NCBI GenBank assembly: GCA_964584785.1 | Contig: CAZPBY010000044.1 | Coordinates: 1-64,000 of the forward strand | DNA from: JAHFTY01 sp964584785 | Lineage (GTDB): Bacteria; Acidobacteriota; Terriglobia; 20CM-2-55-15 | Direction of reading: 5' to 3' | Length of the DNA stretch: 64,000 nt | In this document: piece after piece, positions 7,300 to 15,721 of the stretch | Layout: each line of letters begins with the position of its first letter | Numbering within the stretch: position 1 is the stretch's first letter | Notes under the pieces: generated by a model | Told to the model about the DNA's origin: nothing | Database searches by the model: none | The model's input: only the letters and a program-made list of their open reading frames with translations | Program-made: the position numbers and the translations under genes

Positions 7300-8597
7300 A
7301 GTCCGTCGTCGGTCAAACCTGTGACGAACACCGTCGTCCACTCGTTCGCAGCCATGTCCTGCGGTACACACACGCGAATGAAGTTCTTACTGATGGCGCA
7401 GCGAAACCCATTTTCCGGCTCCTCTTCCAAAACAAGAACGTCCAATTCTCGGTGGACGATCGATCGCCGGAAGGCTTCATTCTTCCAGCCGATAAGCCGT
7501 CGAAGCGTTTTCGCGCGGTGTTTTGCGACGTGATCGGGAACCGCAAAGGGCAGACCGGCGGCAACAGTTCCGGGACGCGAAGAGAACGGAAAAACGTGAA
7601 GGTACGTCAACGGCGACTCTTCGATGAGACTGTAAGTAGCCCTGAAATCCTCGTCGGTTTCACCCGGAAAACCCACCATGACGTCGGCGCCGATCGACGC
7701 ATCAGGAAGAGCTGCTCGAATCCGCTGGACGAGATCCGCGTAGTATAACGGCGTATACGGCCGGTACATTCCACGGAGCACCGACGCCGAACCACTCTGC
7801 ATCGGGACATGGAAGTGATGCGCCATACGCGGTTCGGTCGCGACCAGATTGATGATTTCCGCCGTAACCTCGAGCGGCTCGATCGAACTAAGGCGGAGAC
7901 TTTGAAGATTCTCGACGCTTAAAGCGGAGTGCAGCAGATTGAAGAAGCTCGTTCGTGGGTCCAGGTCGCGTCCATACGTGCCGAGGTGAATGCCGGAGAA
8001 GACGATCTCTTTATAGCCCCGATCGACCAGCTCTCGTACCTCCTGGAGCACAAGCCCGGCGGGCATGCTTCGGCTGCGGCCACGGACCGATGGAATGATG
8101 CAGAACGAGCAGTTCGCGTTGCATCCATCCTGGACTTTGACGACAGCGCGAGTCCGCCCTCCCGAACCGAGGTGGGACGCGGGTTTCAATTCCTTCTCAA
8201 GAAAAATACTGCTGCACAGTATTTCCGCGCGGCCATGAGTTGAGAAATCGTCGTCGAGGATTCTCCGCGCCAGTTCGCCGACAAGGGGTTTGTGCGAATT
8301 TCCGATCACATACCGCACCTGCGGCAAACTCGACAACTCTTCGGGTGCCCGCTGCGCATAACATCCCGTGACGATAATCTGCGCGTCCGGATTTTTCGAC
8401 GCGACGCGTCTAATCATTTGCCGGACCTGGCGGTCGGCCTCGTCGGTCACTGTGCAGGAATTGACGATGACGACATTGGCGTCCAGCGCGGACGCCGCTT
8501 CCCTTGCATCGGCGTCGAGAAGTTCTTCCTGGATGGACGCGCCTTCAGACTGGGATGCGCGGCAGCCAAAGTTAGATATGTAAAACGTCCGCTGCAT
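7260..8597 (-). CDS. mtaB: tRNA t6A37 methylthiotransferase MtaB
   Basis: A radical-SAM enzyme that turns t6A37 into ms2t6A37 in ANN-decoding tRNAs. The 445-residue protein has the N-terminal MTTase cluster cysteines (Cys12, Cys48, Cys79), the radical-SAM triad CNANCSFC (Cys159, Cys163, Cys166) and a C-terminal TRAM-like region. The CSFCIIPSVRGRSRS form is typical of MtaB rather than MiaB or RimO. It lies 14 bases downstream of purE in the larE-purD-purE-mtaB run. Confidence 0.9.
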   Translation of the reverse strand: MQRTFYISNFGCRASQSEGASIQEELLDADAREAASALDANVVIVNSCTVTDEADRQVRQMIRRVASKNPDAQIIVTGCYAQRAPEELSSLPQVRYVIGNSHKPLVGELARRILDDDFSTHGRAEILCSSIFLEKELKPASHLGSGGRTRAVVKVQDGCNANCSFCIIPSVRGRSRSMPAGLVLQEVRELVDRGYKEIVFSGIHLGTYGRDLDPRTSFFNLLHSALSVENLQSLRLSSIEPLEVTAEIINLVATEPRMAHHFHVPMQSGSASVLRGMYRPYTPLYYADLVQRIRAALPDASIGADVMVGFPGETDEDFRATYSLIEESPLTYLHVFPFSSRPGTVAAGLPFAVPDHVAKHRAKTLRRLIGWKNEAFRRSIVHRELDVLVLEEEPENGFRCAISKNFIRVCVPQDMAANEWTTVFVTGLTDDGLQASRMTTAQEIR

Positions 8598-8611
8598 GAG
8601 CTGAGCGGGAA

Positions 8612-9112
8612 CTACACTCCTTGTTCCTGAACCTTGCGGCTCTTTTCTTCGACGACTTTTTCGAGATTGGCTTTGTAATCGGCAAATCGTTTCGCCAGGT
8701 TTTCATCCATCAAACCGAGAATCTGGACGGCGAGAAAGCCGGCGTTTGTTGCCCCCGATTTTCCGACGCCCATGGTCGCCACCGGTACACCTGGGGGCAT
8801 CTGAACTGTCGCCAGCAGCGAATCAAAACCGGAGAGAGGTGAACTGTCGACGGGCACTCCGATGACAGGCAGCGTCGTTTCGGCCGCGCTCACGCCGGCC
8901 AGATGCGCGGACGCGCCGGCACCGGCGACGATCAGCTTCAGCCCGCGATCACGAGCCGTCTTGACGTATTCCAGTGTCCGGTGGGGCGAACGATGCGCAC
9001 TGTATACGCCGATTTCGTAAGCGACCTCAAACTGCTTCAGTACTTTCGCGGTTTCCTGCATGACTGAAAGATCCGAATCGCTGCCCATAATGATGCCGAC
9101 AAGAGGTTTCAT
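8612..9112 (-). CDS. purE: N5-carboxyaminoimidazole ribonucleotide mutase (class I PurE)
   Basis: PurE interconverts N5-CAIR and CAIR in purine synthesis. The 166-residue product has MGSDSDLSVM at the start, the catalytic YSAHRSPHRT and GAGASAHLAGV, all as in class I enzymes. The class I form implies a PurK partner, which is not in the window. Its ATG overlaps the purD stop by 4 bases, so the two are translationally coupled. Confidence 0.95.
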   Translation of the reverse strand: MKPLVGIIMGSDSDLSVMQETAKVLKQFEVAYEIGVYSAHRSPHRTLEYVKTARDRGLKLIVAGAGASAHLAGVSAAETTLPVIGVPVDSSPLSGFDSLLATVQMPPGVPVATMGVGKSGATNAGFLAVQILGLMDENLAKRFADYKANLEKVVEEKSRKVQEQGV

Positions 9113-10368
9113 GTTTGCTTTGCGAGACCTTTCTGTCCAATATCCCTGCGATAATCTTTGCCCTCGAAGTTTATCATCTCCGTCGCGGCATAGGCCCGCT
9201 GCAAGGCTTCAGCCAGCGATAGCCCGCGCGCAGTAACGTTCAATACACGGCCGCCGGCGGTGTAGTAATGCCCATCCTCGAAACGTGTTCCGGCATGGTA
9301 GACCTTGACGTCATTCAAACGGCCAGCTTCTTCCAAACCGGAGATCCGGTTTCCTCCAGCGACTTTGCCCGGATAGCCGTGCTCGACCAGCGTGATCGCC
9401 GCGGTTGCGACGGGCGACCATTCCAGCGTTCGTGATGCGAGGCGATGTTCCGCCATGTCCAGGAGCACATCGAGAAGATCGGTTTGGAGCCGCGGCAAAA
9501 TCACTTGCGTCTCCGGGTCGCCGAACCGGACGTTGTACTCGATGATCTTCGGACCGGCCGCGGTGAGCATCAGACCTGCATAGAGAATGCCACTGAACGA
9601 ATGCGCCGCGTTCAACGTGGGCCGGATGATCTCTTCGATGACCCGCCGGCGAGTGCCGGCGGAAAGGATCGTATCCATGGAGTACGCGCCCATTCCTCCG
9701 GTGTTGGGCCCGGTATCGCCATCGAATCGGCGTTTGTGATCCTGGGCGACAACCATCGGCTGAAAATCGGTGCCGTCCGCGAAAACATGCACGGATGCTT
9801 CTTCGCCGGAGAGGAATTCCTCGATAACCACCCGGGACCCGGCCTCTCCCAACGCGCGTTGCTCCATCACGCTATGAATGACTCTTCTCGCTTCGTCACG
9901 GTCCGTCGCAACCGTCACGCCTTTTCCGGCGGCCAAACCGTCCGCCTTGATGACGGCGGGATACTCCGCGACCTCCAGAATGGAATACGCTTCGGCCGCT
10001 GACGAACATTCCGTGAACCTCGCGGTAGGAATGCCGTTCGCCTGAAAGAATCGCTTCGCATAACTCTTGCTGGATTCCAAACGCGCTTGGGCGGCGGTCG
10101 GACCGACGATGGTTCGGCCATTTCGCTGGAACTCGTCGACAATGCCTTTGCTGAGCGGACCTTCGGGCCCAACGAACGTGAGATCGATTTTCCGCGCTTG
10201 AACAAAACGCAGCAGCCCGACGACATCATCCGCAGCAACCGGAACGATCTCCGCAATCTGTCGAATGCCACCGTTGCCCGGGGCCGCAAACACTTTGCGA
10301 TTATCGCCGCAGAGTGCATCGACGATCGCATGCTCACGTCCTCCGGAACCGACAACGAGGATGTTCAT
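9109..10368 (-). CDS. purD: Phosphoribosylamine-glycine ligase
   Basis: PurD joins glycine to 5-phosphoribosylamine with ATP to give GAR, the second step of purine synthesis. The 419-residue product starts MNILVVGSGGREHAI, has the ATP-grasp segment VIKADGLAAGKGVTVA, and the later EYNVRFGDPETQ metal-binding motif. Length is normal. The start codon shares its A with the TGA of the upstream larE-like gene (TGATG). Confidence 0.96.
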   Translation of the reverse strand: MNILVVGSGGREHAIVDALCGDNRKVFAAPGNGGIRQIAEIVPVAADDVVGLLRFVQARKIDLTFVGPEGPLSKGIVDEFQRNGRTIVGPTAAQARLESSKSYAKRFFQANGIPTARFTECSSAAEAYSILEVAEYPAVIKADGLAAGKGVTVATDRDEARRVIHSVMEQRALGEAGSRVVIEEFLSGEEASVHVFADGTDFQPMVVAQDHKRRFDGDTGPNTGGMGAYSMDTILSAGTRRRVIEEIIRPTLNAAHSFSGILYAGLMLTAAGPKIIEYNVRFGDPETQVILPRLQTDLLDVLLDMAEHRLASRTLEWSPVATAAITLVEHGYPGKVAGGNRISGLEEAGRLNDVKVYHAGTRFEDGHYYTAGGRVLNVTARGLSLAEALQRAYAATEMINFEGKDYRRDIGQKGLAKQT

Positions 10369-11189
10369 CAGAAAGACGTTTCGATTTGCGTTAAGACTTC
10401 GTTCATTGCGCCGGTCCGGTATCCGTCCACATCGACCGCGACGAATTTGAAACCGATCCGTCTGAATTCGCGGCTGAGAGAATCGAAGACGTCCAGATGC
10501 AGCGCGCGTTGCAGATCGTCGCGTTCAAACTCGATTCGAGCAACGTCGCCATGATGACGGACGCGGCATTGCCCGAATCCCATGAGGCGCAAGATCTCTT
10601 CGCCACGATCGATCATGCTCAGTTTCTCGACAGTGACGGCCGTACCGTATGGAATTCGTGACGAGAGGCATGCAGACGCAGGCTGGTTCCACGTTGAGAG
10701 ACCCAGTTGTCGGGAAAACTCTCGGATTTCCTGCTTGCGCAGCGCGGCCTCGATCAGGGGACTTCGAATTTCAAGCTCACGGCCCGCCTGACGGCCGGGC
10801 CGGTAATCGCCAACGTCGTCCAGATTGTTGCCGTCGACAACCCAGCAAAATCCGCGTTCCTTCGCCATCGTGTTGAGCCTGGAATACAACTCGTGTTTGC
10901 AGAAATAGCAGCGGTTCGCGGGATTCGCGACGTAATTCGGATCCTTCATTTCGTCGGATTGGAGGATTTCGTGGTGCAGACCAAATTGTCTGACGACATC
11001 CAGTGCGATGTTACGCTGGTGTGACGGGTAACTCGGACTGTTCGCCGTCACACAAAGCGACTTGGCGTCAAGCACCTGATGGGCAACGACTGCCAAATAA
11101 GAGCTGTCCACGCCTCCGCTGAACGCGACAATACAAGAGCCCATTTCCGCCAGGATTTCTCGCAGCCGTTCTTCTTTCCCGCCAGGCAT
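10368..11189 (-). CDS. LarE-like ATP-dependent sulfur transferase
   Basis: A PP-loop ATPase of the LarE family (273 residues). It has the pyrophosphatase loop FSGGVDSSYLA, the paired Cys of NRCYFCKHEL and the PASACLSSRIPYG motif, which holds the sacrificial Cys of LarE. LarE donates sulfur to the nickel-pincer cofactor of lactate racemase. larA, larB and larC are not nearby, so the true acceptor here is uncertain. I chose ATG 11189 because the 30 residues upstream of it are not family-like. It heads the larE-purD-purE-mtaB run and overlaps purD by one base. Confidence 0.85.
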   Translation of the reverse strand: MPGGKEERLREILAEMGSCIVAFSGGVDSSYLAVVAHQVLDAKSLCVTANSPSYPSHQRNIALDVVRQFGLHHEILQSDEMKDPNYVANPANRCYFCKHELYSRLNTMAKERGFCWVVDGNNLDDVGDYRPGRQAGRELEIRSPLIEAALRKQEIREFSRQLGLSTWNQPASACLSSRIPYGTAVTVEKLSMIDRGEEILRLMGFGQCRVRHHGDVARIEFERDDLQRALHLDVFDSLSREFRRIGFKFVAVDVDGYRTGAMNEVLTQIETSF

Positions 11190-11306
11190 CCGGAAATTGT
11201 AACAGATATGGAAAATCCCAATAATGACAAGGGTTTCAGCCGGGAAAGCCCTTGACAAAGCTCCGTCGAATCCCAACAATCAGCCTTAGCTGACTAAATA
11301 GGCGGA

Positions 11307-11855
11307 ATGGAGGGAACGGTCCATCGAATGAATGCGACTCTGTTGCTGAATGCATCGTACGAGCCGCTGAGAATTATTTCGTGGAAGAAGGCACTAACAC
11401 TCTTTTTCGCCGGCAAAGTCGAAGTCATCGAAGAGTACGAGCAGGAAGTTCATTCCATCACCTTTGCCATCAAGCTTCCGTCGATCATCCGGCTGCTCAA
11501 GTACGTTCGCGTCAAGAATCATAACCGTGTGAAGTTTTCGCGCGCGAACATCTATGCGCGTGATGATTACACGTGTCAGTATTGCGGCAAGAAGCTCCCT
11601 TCCGAGGACCTTACCTTCGATCACGTGATTCCGGTGGCGTCGGGCGGACAGAAGCGCTGGGACAATATCGTCGCCGCCTGTTTCCGGTGCAATCACCGCA
11701 AAGGCGGACGCACGCCTGAAGAAGCCGGAATGAGATTGATCCGCCAGCCGAGCGAACCCCACTGGCTGCCCGCGTTTCACGTCACTTTCCGATTGAAAGC
11801 GCCGCCGGACAGCTGGCGCGATTATCTGTACTGGAACATCGAGCTGGATATTTAG
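11307..11855 (+). CDS. HNH endonuclease family protein
   Basis: The 182-residue protein has a short N-terminal domain (LLNASYEPLRIISWKKAL), common in bacterial stand-alone HNH proteins of cyanobacteria, acidobacteria and others. A zinc-bound HNH core follows: YTCQYCGKK, FDHVIPVASGG and CFRCNHRKGGRTPEEA. The His, Asn and second His of the active site and all four Cys are present. The biological substrate is unknown; these genes are widely conserved outside mobile elements, which suggests a housekeeping role. A second start at 11328 (MNATLLLNASY) is equally plausible. Confidence 0.88.
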   Translation: MEGTVHRMNATLLLNASYEPLRIISWKKALTLFFAGKVEVIEEYEQEVHSITFAIKLPSIIRLLKYVRVKNHNRVKFSRANIYARDDYTCQYCGKKLPSEDLTFDHVIPVASGGQKRWDNIVAACFRCNHRKGGRTPEEAGMRLIRQPSEPHWLPAFHVTFRLKAPPDSWRDYLYWNIELDI

Positions 11856-11982
11856 GACCCGTCCATATGCTGAGGAGTCGTGACTTTCAAAGAGGCGCGC
11901 TAAGGTCGCGTCTTACGAATGTCACGAGACGCCGGTCTCGCGGTATCATAGTTCCTTCAATAGTAGTGAGCATACGGCACAG

Positions 11983-12435
11983 ATGACATTGCAGGACAAG
12001 GTCCAAAACGATATCGCAGAAGCCATGCGGCGCAAGGACTCGCTACGGCTCAGCGTCCTTCGCATGATGAAGGCCGCGGTGAAGAACAAAGAGGTTGAAA
12101 AGATGAAAGCGCTCGAAGAACCGGAAGTACTTGCGGTCTTCAACACTCTCGTCAAACAGCGTAAAGATTCGATCGATCAGTTTCGCAAGGGCGGCCGTGA
12201 AGAACTTGCTCAAAAGGAAGAGTCCGAAATCACCATTATCGAAGAGTACCTTCCAGCTGCGGCTTCCGATGACGATGTCCGCCGTGCTATTGAAGATGCG
12301 ATCGGAGAAACCGGCGCGACTTCGATGAAGGACATGGGCAAGGTGATGGCGTCTACGAAAACTCGGCTCGCGGGAAAGACCATCGACGGAGCGCGCGTTA
12401 GTCAATTGGTCAAGGAGCGGTTGAGCGGGAACTAA
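11983..12435 (+). CDS. GatB/YqeY domain protein
   Basis: The 150-residue all-helical protein matches YqeY: TLQDKVQNDIAEAMRRKDSLRLSVLRMM at the start, then IIEEYLPAAASDD and a tail domain ending RVSQLVKERLSG. The domain is shared with the tail of GatB, where it contacts tRNA; the free protein's role is poorly known. It is followed by lepB with one base between stop and start, so the pair is probably coupled. A small hairpin (11925-11940) lies in the 127-base gap upstream. Confidence 0.9.
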   Translation: MTLQDKVQNDIAEAMRRKDSLRLSVLRMMKAAVKNKEVEKMKALEEPEVLAVFNTLVKQRKDSIDQFRKGGREELAQKEESEITIIEEYLPAAASDDDVRRAIEDAIGETGATSMKDMGKVMASTKTRLAGKTIDGARVSQLVKERLSGN

Positions 12436-12436
12436 G

Positions 12437-13309
12437 ATGGAAGAACTGCCGGTTCAAACTCCTGAAGCCATTCCACAGACGACTGAAGTCGCGAACACCG
12501 ATATCTCAACCGATAAAGCTCCGGACGTCCCCCCGGACGTACGCTTGCACGATCTCGTTCATTTCGTCCGCACGGACATGGTCTTCGATCAGTTCGCCCG
12601 AAACGCCTCGACTGGCGTGCGGAAGGGCGCTGTCCGCGAATGGGTCGAGAGCCTGGCATTCACGATCATTTTCGTGCTGGTCTTCACGAGTTACGTTGCC
12701 CAAGCGACGCAAGTCCCAACGGAGTCGATGAAGCCGACAATACTCGTCGGCGATCATTTCTTCCTCGACAAAATTGCTTTTCCCGCAAACTTCCCGGTAG
12801 CGTTACGGCCTTACCTTCCGCAACGCTCGATCAAACGGCACGACATCATCGCCTTTCGATCTCCGACGGACGGTAACATTCCTTTCGTAAAGCGCGTGAT
12901 CGGAGTACCGGGCGACACCATCGAGGTCCGGAACAAGAATCTGTTCGTCAACAAACAGAAGTCGGACGAGCCTTACAAAATACACGTCGACCAGACCACT
13001 TATGGCGAGGATCCGTGGACACCGGAAGAACTGAAAGTCCGCGACAACTATGGACCGGTTGTCGTTCCGCCAGACAAGTTTTTCGTGATGGGCGACAATC
13101 GCGACAACAGCAATGACAGTCGATACTGGGGTTTCGTGGACCGCAACGATGTGATCGGCAAACCGCTGTTCGTGTACTGGTCCTATGAAAGCGATCCTTA
13201 TGTTCCCGGCGACAAAAGCATCCAGGAACTCGTCGAGAGTTATGCTTCCGTCGCCCTGCATTTCTTTTCCAGGACACGCTGGTTCCGAATCGGAACAATG
13301 ATTGAATAA
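12437..13309 (+). CDS. lepB: Signal peptidase I
   Basis: LepB removes signal peptides from exported preproteins. The 290-residue protein has a charged cytosolic N-terminus of about 68 residues, one membrane segment (about 70-90) and the S26 boxes: catalytic Ser97 in TESMKP, Lys152 in PFVKRVIGVPGD and the MGDNRDNSNDSRYWG box. A single TM and a long cytosolic lead differ from the two-TM E. coli enzyme. The gene is 1 base after yqeY. Confidence 0.95.
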   Translation: MEELPVQTPEAIPQTTEVANTDISTDKAPDVPPDVRLHDLVHFVRTDMVFDQFARNASTGVRKGAVREWVESLAFTIIFVLVFTSYVAQATQVPTESMKPTILVGDHFFLDKIAFPANFPVALRPYLPQRSIKRHDIIAFRSPTDGNIPFVKRVIGVPGDTIEVRNKNLFVNKQKSDEPYKIHVDQTTYGEDPWTPEELKVRDNYGPVVVPPDKFFVMGDNRDNSNDSRYWGFVDRNDVIGKPLFVYWSYESDPYVPGDKSIQELVESYASVALHFFSRTRWFRIGTMIE

Positions 13310-13363
13310 AGAATGTGGACGGTTCTAACTGGACCACTCCCGATTGGACAAGGAGTTTTTAGG

Positions 13364-13738
13364 ATGAAAGACACGCCCAAACGCGATGTCACGACTTACC
13401 GATGGGACGACATCCCGGAGGAACACCTCAACGAACTGCTGTCGCGCAAGATCATTACCGGTGATCGTACGATGATTGCCCACATCTTCCTTAAGAAGGG
13501 CTGTGTTGTTCCCGCTCACAGTCACGACAACGAGCAGATGACTTACGTCATCAGCGGCGCTCTTCTTTTTACGATCAACGGTCGCGAGATTCTTTTGAAG
13601 GCGGGCGAAGTCATGCACATTCCCTCCAACGTTGTGCACGGCGCCGTCGCCGTCGAAGATACGCTGGACATGGACGTATTCTGTCCCCCGCGGCAAGATT
13701 GGCTTGATAAGACAGACGCCTATCTGCGAGGCAATTGA
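13364..13738 (+). CDS. Single-domain cupin protein
   Basis: The 124-residue beta-barrel protein has cupin motif 1 (PAHSHDNEQMTYVISG, two His and Glu) and motif 2 (HIPSNVVHGAVA). Both metal-ligand sets look intact. AGGAGT ahead of ATG 13364 supports this start. Function is not specified by sequence. The next gene, an SDR protein, starts one base after this stop, so the two products probably act in one pathway. Confidence 0.85.
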   Translation: MKDTPKRDVTTYRWDDIPEEHLNELLSRKIITGDRTMIAHIFLKKGCVVPAHSHDNEQMTYVISGALLFTINGREILLKAGEVMHIPSNVVHGAVAVEDTLDMDVFCPPRQDWLDKTDAYLRGN

Positions 13739-13739
13739 A

Positions 13740-14531
13740 GTGGACCTCGGCCTGAAAAACAAGGTTGCCGTCGTCGCAGCGGCCAGCAAAGGACTCGGGC
13801 GCGCCGTGGCTTTCGAGTTTGCGAAAGAGGGCGCGAGTATTGCCATCTGTTCCCGCAATCGCGATCAGATCCGGCAAACCGCGGAAGCCATTCACGTTGA
13901 GACCGGCGTCGACGTGTATTACGAACAGGTGGATGTCGCGAAAGGCGACGAAGTTCGGACGTTCGTGACGAACACGCTCAACAGGTTTTCCGATATCCAT
14001 GTGCTCGTTACCAACGCCGGCGGACCGCCCGCAGGTCTGTTTGTCAGCCTTCGGCCTCAGGATTGGCTGAATGCGTTTCACCTGAACCTGATGAGCGTCA
14101 TTCGACTTTGTGCGGAAGTGATTCCGCACATGCAGCGCAACCGATGGGGCCGCATCATCAACATTACATCGATATCCGTCAAGCAACCCGTCGACGGGCT
14201 GATGCTCTCAAACAGCGTTCGCGCCGCGGTTGTCGGTTTCGCGAAAACACTTTCGAACGAACTCGCCCCCTACAACATCCTCGTCAACAACGTCTGTCCG
14301 GGATACACACGCACCGAGCGTGTCGAAGAATTGTCGGCTTCGATGGCCGAACGAAAGGGCGTGAGCAAACAAGAAATCGTCGAAGCATGGGAGGAAACCA
14401 TTCCGATGGGACGCCTCGGTCATCCCGAAGAATTCGCTGCACTCGTCGCATTTCTGGCGTCGGAACGCGCGAGTTACATCACCGGCACATCCATCCCGGT
14501 CGACGGCGGCGCTATCAAGGGACTGTTATGA
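13740..14531 (+). CDS. SDR-family protein lacking the YxxxK motif
   Basis: The 263-residue Rossmann protein has the nucleotide loop AAASKGLGRA near residue 12, NAGG, the strand INITSIS and the C-terminal substrate lid ending ITGTSIPVDGGA, so the SDR fold is clear. Where classical SDRs have YxxxK, this one reads DGLMLSNSVRAAVVG: there is no Tyr and the Lys position is changed. The Ser of NITSIS is present. It may use another mechanism or only bind NAD(P). The GTG start is one base after the cupin stop; no other start fits the fold as well. Confidence 0.85.
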   Translation: MDLGLKNKVAVVAAASKGLGRAVAFEFAKEGASIAICSRNRDQIRQTAEAIHVETGVDVYYEQVDVAKGDEVRTFVTNTLNRFSDIHVLVTNAGGPPAGLFVSLRPQDWLNAFHLNLMSVIRLCAEVIPHMQRNRWGRIINITSISVKQPVDGLMLSNSVRAAVVGFAKTLSNELAPYNILVNNVCPGYTRTERVEELSASMAERKGVSKQEIVEAWEETIPMGRLGHPEEFAALVAFLASERASYITGTSIPVDGGAIKGLL

Positions 14532-14571
14532 GCAGATCGGATGTGAGTCCGAGGCGCGAAACGAGGTATAG

Positions 14572-15447
14572 ATGACGCGCATACGGAAAGCTGTTTTCCC
14601 TGCAGCGGGTCTCGGCACACGGTTTCTTCCGGCAACGAAAGCTCAGCCGAAGGAAATGCTACCACTCGTGGACAAGCCGCTGATCCAGTACGTCGTCGAA
14701 GAAGCGGTGAACTCCGACATCAGCAACATCACGATTGTCACCGGTCGCGGAAAGAACGCCATTGAAGATCACTTCGACGTTTCGTACGAACTCGAGCAAG
14801 TGCTGCACGGCCGCGGAAAGAATGCCTTGTTGGACGAAATCCGTAAGATCTCCAACATGATCAACCTGAACTACGTCCGGCAGAAGGAAGCTCTCGGTTT
14901 GGGGCACGCCATACTTGTTGCCCGGGAAACAATCGGGCACGAACCCTTTGCCGTGCTGCTCGGCGATGACATCATTGACTCCGAAGTCCCTTGTATGAAG
15001 CAAATGACCGACCTGTACTCGAAGTTGCAGGCATCGATCATCGCAACCTGCGAGGTACCGCGGTCGGAAATCTCGTCGTACGGCGTTATTCGCGGAACCG
15101 CCGTGGAGGGTTTCGGCAATCGCGTTTTTCAGATACACGACGTCGTCGAGAAACCGCCCGTCCATGAGGCGCCGTCAAACATGGCGATCATCGGCCGATA
15201 TGTCCTCACGCCGGAAATTTTTCCCATCCTTGAAAAAACCCGCACCGGCAGAGGCGGTGAAATTCAGCTGACGGACGGTATTCGCACGCTTTTGGAGCAA
15301 CAGCCGGTCTACGCGTATCGATTCGAAGGAACACGCTATGACGCCGGTGACAAGCTTGGATTTCTGAAAGCGACCGTCGAATTTGCTCTGCGGCGACCCG
15401 ATCTCGGAGATGAATTCCGTCAGTATCTGAAATCCCTGAAACTGTGA
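14572..15447 (+). CDS. galU: UTP-glucose-1-phosphate uridylyltransferase
   Basis: GalU makes UDP-glucose from UTP and glucose-1-phosphate for polysaccharide and LPS building. The 291-residue protein starts with the nucleotide signature PAAGLGTRFLPATKA followed by PKEMLPLVDKP, and keeps LLGDDI, VEKPP and YDAGDKLG. Length is normal. It lies 40 bases after the SDR gene and is followed by a strong terminator, so it ends this transcript. Confidence 0.96.
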   Translation: MTRIRKAVFPAAGLGTRFLPATKAQPKEMLPLVDKPLIQYVVEEAVNSDISNITIVTGRGKNAIEDHFDVSYELEQVLHGRGKNALLDEIRKISNMINLNYVRQKEALGLGHAILVARETIGHEPFAVLLGDDIIDSEVPCMKQMTDLYSKLQASIIATCEVPRSEISSYGVIRGTAVEGFGNRVFQIHDVVEKPPVHEAPSNMAIIGRYVLTPEIFPILEKTRTGRGGEIQLTDGIRTLLEQQPVYAYRFEGTRYDAGDKLGFLKATVEFALRRPDLGDEFRQYLKSLKL

Positions 15448-15477
15448 ACAGCAGTCATCGGCGATAGCGATGAGGGT

Positions 15478-15506
15478 GCCCCGGTTCGTTTTGAACCGGG
15501 GCTTTT
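15478..15506 (+). terminator. Rho-independent terminator after galU
   Basis: A perfect 10-base stem (GCCCCGGTTC at 15478-15487, GAACCGGGGC at 15493-15502) with a 5-base loop is followed by TTTT. It lies 30 bases after the galU stop. It is the clearest terminator in the window. Confidence 0.9.
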
Positions 15507-15559
15507 CAAATTCAGATGGAAGGAAACTTAAAGAACTACGAAGAAATATGTAATGCGGG

Positions 15560-15698
15560 GCTGTTGCAAAAGAACAGCGGCGTGTAATTGATTGGATACG
15601 TATTGGAGAGACTGTTGCATAAGCAATTCAAAATTCCTAAAGCACGGCGACCCTTCTGTAGGCTCCGCGAAACAAAATATTCTAGCGGCTCTTTTTTT
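15560..15698 (+). other. Non-coding stretch with hairpin, direct repeat and T8 tract
   Basis: The 215 bases between the galU terminator and rsmI hold no credible gene. They contain a 6-base hairpin (GCTGTT 15560-15565 / AACAGC 15573-15578), a 12-base near-direct repeat (CTGTTGCAAAAG at 15561 and CTGTTGCATAAG at 15612), the palindrome ATACGTAT at 15596 and a T8 tract at 15691-15698 behind a weak CCGC/GCGG stem. A small RNA ending at the T8 is possible but unproven; alternatively it is the rsmI promoter region. Confidence 0.25.
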
Positions 15699-15721
15699 TC
15701 TGTCAACGTTAAATTCTAACA

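Noticed and set aside
11252..11280. TTGACA upstream of the HNH gene as a promoter
   Set aside because: At 17 bases the downstream hexamer is AACAAT, too weak; the better TAAATA is much too far away.
11616..11630. CACGTG palindrome as an extra parS site
   Set aside because: Only the core matches; it is inside the HNH gene and the flanks do not fit parS. The same applies to CACGTG at 52420, 18689 and 32160.
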